The notes beneath the pieces were generated by a model, which saw only the letters and a program-made list of their open reading frames with translations, was not told the origin of the DNA and did not search any database. From Lachnospiraceae bacterium (GTDB lineage: Bacteria; Bacillota; Clostridia; Lachnospirales; Lachnospiraceae), in the NCBI GenBank assembly GCA_900751785.1, contig CAADSM010000038.1:1-36468 (forward strand): a stretch of 36,468 bases of DNA, read 5' to 3'. A program made the translations under genes and the position numbers. Positions 17,741 to 25,004 of this stretch are shown one piece after another (within the stretch, counting starts at the first letter, position 1; every line of letters begins with the position of its first letter).

Positions 17741-17791
17741 TGCACAGCAGCAGAGAAGACATAGCAGACATTCAGAAGGGAGAAATCTACT

Positions 17792-19303
17792 ATGATGAGA
17801 GGATTACAGACTACAGTAAAAAATATCAGGAGAAGAGTATTCACTGAAGTTGCGAAGCTGGGCTTCAAGGCGGACGCAGAGACCCTTCTCGACGATATGG
17901 AGGCGATCCCCTATGAGATCGTCAACGACGACACCCAGAAATACCGCGAGAGCACATACCGCTCCCGCGCCATTGTAAGGGAGAGGCTCCGCCTGGCAAT
18001 GGGGCTTTCCCTCCGTCCGGAGAATAAGCCGGTGCATCTGACCGCGGGCGTGGAGGCGAGCAATATTTCGGAAAAATATTATGAGCCGCCGCTGATGCAG
18101 GTCATCCCGTCGGCGTGCGAGAGCTGCGAGGAGAATAAATACGAGGTCAGCAATATGTGCAAGGGCTGTCTCGCGCATCCCTGCCAGGAGGTCTGTCCCA
18201 AGGGCGCGATCTCTATGGTGAACGGGAAATCCTTTATCGACCAGGAGAAATGCATCAAGTGCGGGAAGTGTAAATCCGTCTGTCCTTATGATGCGATCGC
18301 GAAAAAGGAGCGCCCATGCCAGAAAGCCTGCGGCGTGAATGCCATCGTGTCGGACAAGTACGGCCGTGCGTTCATCGACAATGACAAATGTGTATCCTGC
18401 GGAATGTGTATGGTGAACTGTCCGTTCGGCGCGATCTCGGACAAATCCCAGATCTTCCAGCTCGCAAGAGCGCTCTCCCAGGGGGAGAAGATCATCGCGG
18501 AGATCGCTCCTGCCTTTGTCGGCCAGTTCGGTCCGAATATCACACCGAGGAACATCAAGGCCGCTCTCGGAGAGCTTGGTTTCTCAGAGGTATACGAGGT
18601 GGCGCTGGGAGCAGATATCGGCGCTATCGCGGAGGCGCATCACTATGTGGACAAGGTCGTGACCGGCGAGCTGCCGTTCCTCCTCACATCCTGCTGTCCG
18701 TCCTGGGCGGTGATGGCGAAGAAGTTCTTCCCGGATGTGATCGATGAGATTTCACAGGAGCTGACCCCGATGGTTGCAACGGCGCGTACGATCAAGAAGG
18801 AGCATCCGGATGCGAAGGTCGTCTTTATCGGGCCGTGCGCGTCCAAGAAGCTGGAGGCGTCCAGGCGCAGTGTCCGCAGTGATGTAGACTTCGTCGTGAC
18901 GTTTGAGGAGATGCAGGCGATGTTCGACGCCAAGGGGATCGACCTGAGCAGATATGAGGCAGAGTCCTCCTTCCACGACGCGACCGGAGCGGGACGAGGA
19001 TATGGCTGTGCGGGCGGCGTCGCAGAGGCGATCGAGAAATGTATCAACGAGTATTACCCGGATGTCCAGGTCAATGTGGAGCATGCGGAGGGACTGGCGG
19101 AGTGCCGCAAGATCCTGACGCTGGCAAAAGCCGGCAAGCTGAACGGCTGTCTGATCGAGGGTATGGGATGCCCGGGCGGCTGTATCGCAGGAGCCGGAAC
19201 CAACATTCCTGTGGCTGCGGCAAAGAAGAGTCTTGCAAAATATGTGCAGAACTCGTCCCGCACGATCCCGCCAAAGGAAGTAGCGGAGATCGAGCTGGAT
19301 TAG
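17792..19303 (+). CDS. Monomeric [FeFe] hydrogenase, group B-like
   Basis: A 503-residue iron-sulfur enzyme that evolves or oxidises H2 in the cytosol, probably with ferredoxin. The N-terminal 110 residues are unlike clostridial HydA and carry no 2Fe-2S or NADH-binding module. Next comes a cysteine-rich section: CESCEEN...CKGCLAHPCQEVCPKGAI, then ferredoxin motifs CIKCGKCKSVCPYDAI and CVSCGMCMVNCPFGAI. The H-cluster domain shows L1 TSCCPSW (Cys301/302), L2 GPCASKK (Cys349) and L3 EGMGCPGGC (Cys460/464). GPC instead of MPC in L2 and the changed glycine run after L3 fit group B enzymes rather than the well-studied group A. AAGGGAG at 17776-17782 serves ATG 17792. It sits just downstream of the toxin island, 51 bases after the lipoprotein gene, with no clear promoter in between. 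A hairpin terminator follows. Confidence 0.92.
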   Translation: MMRGLQTTVKNIRRRVFTEVAKLGFKADAETLLDDMEAIPYEIVNDDTQKYRESTYRSRAIVRERLRLAMGLSLRPENKPVHLTAGVEASNISEKYYEPPLMQVIPSACESCEENKYEVSNMCKGCLAHPCQEVCPKGAISMVNGKSFIDQEKCIKCGKCKSVCPYDAIAKKERPCQKACGVNAIVSDKYGRAFIDNDKCVSCGMCMVNCPFGAISDKSQIFQLARALSQGEKIIAEIAPAFVGQFGPNITPRNIKAALGELGFSEVYEVALGADIGAIAEAHHYVDKVVTGELPFLLTSCCPSWAVMAKKFFPDVIDEISQELTPMVATARTIKKEHPDAKVVFIGPCASKKLEASRRSVRSDVDFVVTFEEMQAMFDAKGIDLSRYEAESSFHDATGAGRGYGCAGGVAEAIEKCINEYYPDVQVNVEHAEGLAECRKILTLAKAGKLNGCLIEGMGCPGGCIAGAGTNIPVAAAKKSLAKYVQNSSRTIPPKEVAEIELD

Positions 19304-19344
19304 GCGGAGAAAAATATCAGACAGCAGAGATTTTGAAGAACAGG

Positions 19345-19375
19345 AGCGGGCAGTTTTTGGAAAGCTGCCCGCTTT
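19345..19375 (+). terminator. Terminator after the hydrogenase gene
   Basis: AGCGGGCAG (19345-19353) pairs with CTGCCCGCT (19365-19373) around an 11-base loop. The U-run is short (TTT then ACAAATTT), so termination may be partial. The right edge overlaps the -35 of the alaS promoter. Confidence 0.65.
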
Positions 19376-19401
19376 ACAAATTTATGCGCCTGTGGTATAT
19401 T
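19373..19401 (+). promoter_or_regulatory. Sigma-A-type promoter of alaS
   Basis: TTTACA (19373-19378) and TATATT (19396-19401) are separated by 17 bases. Transcription would start near 19408, 32 bases before the alaS ATG. No T-box leader fits in such a short 5' region. Confidence 0.7.
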
Positions 19402-19439
19402 ATAGATTGGCTTTTTGGAGCGAAAGAGGAGGATTAGGT

Positions 19440-22079
19440 ATGCAGCCATACGGAGTAAACCAGTTGAGAAAAATGTTTTTGGAGTTCTTCGAGAGCAAGG
19501 GACATCTGGCCCTCAAGAGCTTTTCTTTAGTGCCGCACAATGATAAGAGCCTTCTGCTCATCAACTCAGGGATGGCACCCCTGAAACCATATTTTACGGG
19601 ACAGGAGATCCCGCCGAGAAAGAGAGTGACCACATGTCAGAAGTGCATCCGCACAGGCGATATTGAGAACGTAGGCAAGACAGCGCGTCACGGCACATTC
19701 TTTGAGATGCTGGGCAACTTCTCCTTTGGAGATTATTTCAAGGAAGAGGCGATCCAGTGGACATGGGAGTTCCTGACAGAGGTAGTAGGCCTTGATCCGG
19801 ACCGTCTGTATCCGTCTGTCTATGTGGACGACGACGAGGCGTTCGAGATCTGGAACAAGAAGATGGGTATCCCGGCAGAGAGGATCTTCAAGTTCGGCAA
19901 GGAGGACAATTTCTGGGAGCACGGCTCAGGCCCGTGCGGTCCGTGTTCTGAGGTGTACTATGACAGAGGCGAGAAGTACGGATGCGGCAAACCGGACTGT
20001 ACAGTAGGCTGCGACTGCGACCGTTACATGGAGATCTGGAACGACGTGTTCACACAGTTTGACAACGATGGAAACGGAAATTACTCAGAGCTGGAGCAGA
20101 AGAATATTGATACAGGAATGGGACTGGAGCGTCTCGCTTCGGTCGTTCAGGATGTGGATTCCATCTTCGACGTGGACACGATCAAGGCGCTGAGAGACCA
20201 TGTGTGCCGTCTGGCTGGCGTGGAATACGGAAAAGAGTACGACTCTGACGTCTCAATCCGCGTGATCACAGACCACATCCGGTCCGTGACATTTATGATC
20301 TCTGACGGTATCATGCCTTCCAATGAGGGACGCGGCTATGTGCTCCGCCGTCTGCTCAGGAGAGCATGCCGCCACGGCAGGCTTCTCGGGATCGAGAAGG
20401 GATTCCTTCCGGAGCTTGCAGAGACGGTCATCGCCGGATCAAAGGATGGATATCCGGAGCTGGAGGAAAAGAAAGAGTTCATCCTCAAGGTTATTTCCAA
20501 GGAGGAAGAGCAGTTCAATAAGACGATCGATCAGGGTCTGGGCATCCTGTCCGACATGATCGAAAAGATGGAGGCAGAGGGCGCGAAGACGCTGGGCGGC
20601 GAGGATGCGTTCCGTCTGTACGACACATACGGATTCCCGCTGGATCTGACGAAAGAGATCCTGGAAGAAAAGGGAATGGATGCGGACGAGGAAGGATTCC
20701 GGGAATGCATGGAAGTCCAGAGAAAGAAAGCGCGTGATGCACGCGAGGTGACCAACTATATGGGAGCTGACGTGACAGTATATGAGTCCATCGATCCGAG
20801 CATCACGAGTACATTCGTCGGATATGACAGACTGTCCCACGAGTCCGAGGTGACTGTGCTGACGACAGAGACGGAGATTGCAGACGCGCTCTCCGACGGC
20901 GAGAAGGGGACGATCTTCGTACAGGAGACGCCGTTCTATGCGACCAGCGGCGGACAGGAGGCTGACACAGGGTATATCCGCACTGCAGAGGGCGAGTTCC
21001 GCGTGGAGGATACGGTGAAGCTCCTCGGCGGCAAGATCGGCCATGTAGGCGTTATGACAAAAGGAATGATCAAGAACGGAGACAAGGTGACTCTCGAGGT
21101 GGATGCGAAGAAGCGTGCTCTCTCCGCGAGAAACCACAGTGCCACCCATCTTCTCCAGAAGGCGCTGCGCACCGTGCTCGGAACTCATGTAGAGCAGGCG
21201 GGATCCAGCGTCAATGAGGACAGGCTGCGATTCGACTTCACGCATTTCTCCGCGATGACTCCGGAGGAGCTCAAGAAAGTGGAGGATATCGTCAACGAGA
21301 AGATTGCTGCGGCGCTCCCGGTCGTTGTGAAGAACATGCCGATCGAAGAGGCGAAGAAGACAGGCGCGCAGGCTCTGTTCGGAGAGAAATACGGCGATAT
21401 CGTTCGCGTCGTCAATATGGGAGACTTCTCCATCGAGTTCTGCGGAGGAACCCATGTGCAGAATACTTCCGAGATCACAGCGTTCAAGATCCTCTCTGAG
21501 ACAGGAGTGGCTGCAGGCGTCCGCAGGATCGAGGCGCTCACATCAGAGGGATTGATGAAATATTACGAAGAGCTGGAAGAGAAGCTGAAGAACGCAGCTC
21601 ACCTTCTGAAGGCGACGCCGGACAGCCTGGCGGACAAGATCACCCATCTAATGAGTGAGAACAAGGCGCTGCACAGCGAGGTCGAGAGCCTGAAGAGCAG
21701 GATGGCTCAGGATGCTGTCGGTGATGTGATGGATCAGGTGAAGGAAGTAAAAGGCGTGAAGCTCCTTGCTGCTGAGGTAGACGGTGTGGATATGAACGGA
21801 CTGAGAGACTTGGGCGACCAGCTCAAGGAGAAGCTGGGCGACGGAGTCGTGGTCCTGGCATCTGCCAATGAAGGAAAGGTAAGCCTGATGGCAACTGCAA
21901 CAGACGGAGCTATGAAGAAGGGTGCTCATGCGGGCAATCTTGTCAAAGGCATCGCCGGATGCGTCGGCGGTGGCGGCGGCGGACGTCCGAACATGGCGCA
22001 GGCCGGAGGCAAGAATCCGGAAGGCATCAAGGATGCGCTTGAGAAAGCGGCAGAGGTGCTGGAAGGACAGATCAAATAA
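19440..22079 (+). CDS. alaS: Alanyl-tRNA synthetase
   Basis: A class II synthetase of 879 residues that charges tRNA-Ala, full length for the family. The aminoacylation core starts with LRKMFLEFFESKGH and contains GMAPLKPYFTG and the class II motif 2 region TTCQKCIRTGDIENVG. The editing domain has the zinc-type ligands His566 and His570 (NHSATHLL) and Cys668 and His672 (CGGTHV). The C-Ala domain ends with the glycine-rich GCVGGGGGGRPNMAQAGG segment. ATG 19440 has AGAGGAGGATTAG in front. The frame is open up to 19392, but that part contains the promoter. It is transcribed alone, with promoter 19373-19401 and terminator 22111-22145. Confidence 0.98.
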   Translation: MQPYGVNQLRKMFLEFFESKGHLALKSFSLVPHNDKSLLLINSGMAPLKPYFTGQEIPPRKRVTTCQKCIRTGDIENVGKTARHGTFFEMLGNFSFGDYFKEEAIQWTWEFLTEVVGLDPDRLYPSVYVDDDEAFEIWNKKMGIPAERIFKFGKEDNFWEHGSGPCGPCSEVYYDRGEKYGCGKPDCTVGCDCDRYMEIWNDVFTQFDNDGNGNYSELEQKNIDTGMGLERLASVVQDVDSIFDVDTIKALRDHVCRLAGVEYGKEYDSDVSIRVITDHIRSVTFMISDGIMPSNEGRGYVLRRLLRRACRHGRLLGIEKGFLPELAETVIAGSKDGYPELEEKKEFILKVISKEEEQFNKTIDQGLGILSDMIEKMEAEGAKTLGGEDAFRLYDTYGFPLDLTKEILEEKGMDADEEGFRECMEVQRKKARDAREVTNYMGADVTVYESIDPSITSTFVGYDRLSHESEVTVLTTETEIADALSDGEKGTIFVQETPFYATSGGQEADTGYIRTAEGEFRVEDTVKLLGGKIGHVGVMTKGMIKNGDKVTLEVDAKKRALSARNHSATHLLQKALRTVLGTHVEQAGSSVNEDRLRFDFTHFSAMTPEELKKVEDIVNEKIAAALPVVVKNMPIEEAKKTGAQALFGEKYGDIVRVVNMGDFSIEFCGGTHVQNTSEITAFKILSETGVAAGVRRIEALTSEGLMKYYEELEEKLKNAAHLLKATPDSLADKITHLMSENKALHSEVESLKSRMAQDAVGDVMDQVKEVKGVKLLAAEVDGVDMNGLRDLGDQLKEKLGDGVVVLASANEGKVSLMATATDGAMKKGAHAGNLVKGIAGCVGGGGGGRPNMAQAGGKNPEGIKDALEKAAEVLEGQIK

Positions 22080-22110
22080 GATCAGGTCAGATAAAGAAAC
22101 AGAAATGTGA

Positions 22111-22145
22111 AAAGGGAGATGTCTCGAGGAGGCATCTCCCTTTTT
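22111..22145 (+). terminator. Terminator after alaS
   Basis: AAAGGGAGATG (22111-22121) pairs over 11 bases with CATCTCCCTTT (22133-22143), followed by more T residues. The symmetric A-run/T-run means it can also work for minus-strand transcripts coming from the MFS remnant. Confidence 0.85.
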
Positions 22146-22171
22146 GGGAAAATCAGCTGATCAGTAAGTTT

Positions 22172-22553
22172 TCACTGAAGGCGCTGCAGGCAAACGAGCG
22201 CCGTTGACAGACCGAACATTCCTATGCCCTCAGCAAATCTGGGCTTTGGAATGATGTCCGTGGCGATGGTCGAAGTCGAGGTGTTCGAAAACGCGAGCAA
22301 AGCGCCGTGCAGCATACGGCATACAAACGCCAGATAGAGAGCGGCAAATACAAGGTATCCGATCGGCATCAGCGCCATTCCGCACAGACCGATGATGAGG
22401 ATGATCTTCCTCTTTCCGTTGTCCAGCATCCAGCCGATGAACGGACGGAACACTACCGCGATGATCGAGAAGAGCGCCGCCGCAAATCCGGCGACTGCTT
22501 CAGAACCGCCCAGGTACTCAATATAGAACGGAAAGGGGAAAATGGGATCGCGG
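22172..22553 (-). pseudogene. Remnant of an MFS transporter gene (N-terminal part only)
   Basis: Read on the minus strand, the frame gives FYIEYLGGSEAVAGFAAALFS, then VFRPFIGWMLDNGKRK (the MFS loop 2-3 type motif), CRMLHGALLAFSNTSTSTIA and IPKPRFAEGIGMFGLSTAL. These are the first four membrane segments of a drug/proton-type major facilitator. After GLSTAL the reading departs from the family and stops at 22172. Upstream, similarity fades near 22553, where another frame (NPAAIPF) fits better, with no start codon. About 120 of the usual 390-400 residues remain, so the gene is truncated at both ends and not functional. The coding track can start at a GTG at 22453, but that is inside a helix. Confidence 0.75.
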
Positions 22554-22640
22554 CAGGGTTTTAAGCGGATCTTACCACGCTAAATGTCCGCTAAAATGGG
22601 CTTTTTCGCGAAAATCACGCGATTTTTCAGGAAAAAACAG

Positions 22641-22668
22641 TTGACGGGGAAGAAAAATATGCTATAAT
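22641..22668 (+). promoter_or_regulatory. Promoter of rpsU
   Basis: TTGACG (22641-22646) and TATAAT (22663-22668) are spaced by 16 bases, about 80 bases before the rpsU ATG. Just upstream, TCGCG (22606-22610) and CGCGA (22618-22622) form a short hairpin followed by TTTTT that may shield the promoter from minus- or plus-strand read-through. Confidence 0.75.
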
Positions 22669-22747
22669 CTTTTGTAGTGCAATAAATATACCCGAACAGT
22701 CGTATGATGCACAATACAAGGCTGGAGGGGAGGTTAGGTGTGAGACT

Positions 22748-22924
22748 ATGTCAAATGTAATCGTTAAAGAAAACGAGACGTTAGACAGCGCTTTACGCAG
22801 ATTCAAAAGAAGCTGTGCTAAAGCTGGCATTCAGCAGGAGATCCGTAAAAGGGAACACTATGAGAAGCCAAGCGTAAGACGTAAGAAAAAATCTGAAGCT
22901 GCTAGAAAACGTAAATATAACTAA
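22748..22924 (+). CDS. rpsU: Ribosomal protein bS21
   Basis: A 58-residue basic protein of the small ribosomal subunit. It starts [20 protein letters not shown], continues [18 protein letters not shown] and ends in the lysine/arginine-rich [16 protein letters not shown], which is the complete bS21 pattern of Firmicutes. bS21 sits near the platform and helps mRNA selection during initiation. ATG 22748 has AGGTG 8 bases upstream; the stronger GGAGGGGAGG at 22723-22732 is too far for normal use. The gene is bracketed by promoter 22641-22668 and terminator 22938-22966, so it is a single-gene unit. Confidence 0.97.
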   Translation: MSNVIVKENETLDSALRRFKRSCAKAGIQQEIRKREHYEKPSVRRKKKSEAARKRKYN

Positions 22925-22937
22925 TATGTGCAGATAG

Positions 22938-22970
22938 ACAGGATACCGTTTCGGTATCCTGTTTTACTTT
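22938..22970 (+). terminator. Terminator after rpsU
   Basis: ACAGGATACCG (22938-22948) pairs over 11 bases with CGGTATCCTGT (22952-22962) around a TTT loop, followed by TTTACTTT. Confidence 0.85.
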
Positions 22971-23131
22971 ACTTGATAAAAATCGGGATGCAGGCATATC
23001 TGCTGCTTTTTCATGCCATGGGAGAGCCGGAAAAAAGACTCCTGTCAGGGCTGTTTTGCAATTTCAGAGTACGGTTTCGTGCAAATTTATCAAAATAAAG
23101 TGTTAAAACTGTGAAATAATGAAACTTTTCA
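22971..23131. other. Intergenic DNA with no recognised feature
   Basis: This stretch between the rpsU terminator and the gdhA promoter has no convincing reading frame, hairpin or known RNA motif. It becomes A/T-rich towards the gdhA promoter (TTTATCAAAATAAAGTGTT), which may act as an upstream promoter element. Confidence 0.5.
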
Positions 23132-23160
23132 TTGACAATATTTCATTTTCCTTTTAAAAT
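23132..23160 (+). promoter_or_regulatory. Promoter of gdhA
   Basis: A perfect -35 TTGACA (23132-23137) lies 17 bases before TAAAAT (23155-23160), with A/T-rich DNA upstream. It should be a strong sigma-A promoter, starting near 23167 with a leader of about 68 bases. Confidence 0.8.
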
Positions 23161-23186
23161 AGACGCGTAGACAATGATGTCGAGAA

Positions 23187-23219
23187 AGCGGGCAGAAGAT
23201 CTACCCGCTATTTTAATTT
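23187..23219 (+). promoter_or_regulatory. Hairpin in the gdhA leader, possible attenuator
   Basis: AGCGGGCAG (23187-23195) pairs with CTACCCGCT (23201-23209) with one C-A mismatch and loop AAGAT, followed by ATTTTAATTT. It lies between the promoter and the AGGAGG at 23221. It could be a weak terminator controlling gdhA or a 5' stabilising stem. No aptamer is recognised. Confidence 0.4.
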
Positions 23220-23228
23220 AGGAGGTAG

Positions 23229-24569
<1,341 letters not shown>

Positions 24570-24580
24570 GATATCTGACA

Positions 24581-24610
24581 AGGCTGCCGCGCTGAAGCGG
24601 CAGCCTTTTT
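24581..24610 (+). terminator. Terminator after gdhA
   Basis: AGGCTGCCGC (24581-24590) pairs over 10 bases with GCGGCAGCCT (24597-24606) around GCTGAA and is followed by TTTT. It is a strong G/C-rich intrinsic terminator 12 bases after the gdhA stop. Confidence 0.92.
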
Positions 24611-24801
24611 ACTAATAGGAAGCGGAAAAAGCATAGATCATGCCGGCCGGGGCAATACTGTATATCAGATGGGGATTCGGAGAGCTGGTATGTCGCTGAA
24701 GCTGACCTAAATCCCGCGGCGATACTCGCAGACGAGTCTTGGATCACGATCTGGCAATAAGGGCACCGCATCCCGAAAACATTAAAAATGTGTGAAAAAC
24801 A
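24611..24801. other. Intergenic DNA with a possible coding remnant
   Basis: Between the gdhA terminator and the riboswitch promoter there is no complete gene. On the plus strand one frame ending at a TAA at 24758-24760 reads DGDSESWYVAEADLN and ADESWITIWQ, which looks protein-like, but there is no start codon or ribosome site. It may be the C-terminal remnant of a lost gene or chance. Confidence 0.3.
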
Positions 24802-24830
24802 TTGACATTTTCAGAAGATTCGTTTATATT
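24802..24830 (+). promoter_or_regulatory. Promoter of the Mn2+ riboswitch/ATPase transcript
   Basis: TTGACA (24802-24807) and TATATT (24825-24830) are spaced by exactly 17 bases. The start near 24837 coincides with the 5' edge of the riboswitch, which supports both calls. Confidence 0.8.
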
Positions 24831-24837
24831 AGGGCTT

Positions 24838-24938
24838 GGTAAAAGGGAGTAACTGGCACCCCTGCGGGGTGTTTGCGATGGCGTCAGTACGATGGTTTAT
24901 CCATCCGTATCGCGATTAAATGGTGAGACTTTTATTGC
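24838..24938 (+). ncRNA. yybP-ykoY manganese riboswitch aptamer
   Basis: The transcript begins with TAAAAGGGAGTAAC and ends with GGTGAGACTTTTAT, matching the two conserved strands of the yybP-ykoY (Mn2+) aptamer (GGGGAGUA and GUGAGACYUUU types). P1 forms between TAAAAG (24840-24845) and CTTTTA (24929-24934). Inside are a CACCCC/GGGGTG hairpin around 24857-24871 and a GATGG/CCATC hairpin around 24891-24905. The riboswitch is followed by a terminator that shares its 3' strand and by a cation P-type ATPase, a known class of target. In known examples Mn2+ binding turns expression on. Confidence 0.85.
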
Positions 24939-24975
24939 ATAAAAAGAAAAGTGCAATAATTGTCTCTTTTTTATT
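24925..24975 (+). terminator. Riboswitch-controlled terminator
   Basis: GAGACTTTTATTGCA (24925-24939) pairs with TGCAATAATTGTCTC (24952-24966), with an internal TT/TT mismatch, then TTTTTTATT. The left arm is the 3' strand of the aptamer (GAGAC and the P1 strand CTTTTA), so aptamer and terminator exclude each other: Mn2+ bound means read-through. A second possible stem, GTGCAATAA (24951-24959) with TTATTGCAC (24971-24979), would form only if the terminator does not. Confidence 0.8.
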
Positions 24976-25004
24976 GCACGGAAAAAAACGGAGGTCAGAG
25001 AGAA

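Noticed and set aside
19392..19439. An extended N-terminus for alaS
   Set aside because: It would place coding sequence over the -10 of the alaS promoter; ATG 19440 has a strong ribosome site and gives the standard N-terminus.
20439..21455. A 338-codon minus-strand frame inside alaS
   Set aside because: It lies fully inside a conserved synthetase gene, without a ribosome site or family similarity.
22307..22564. An 85-codon plus-strand frame opposite the MFS remnant
   Set aside because: The minus strand gives clear MFS similarity; this frame is its mirror, rich in D/E/R without pattern.
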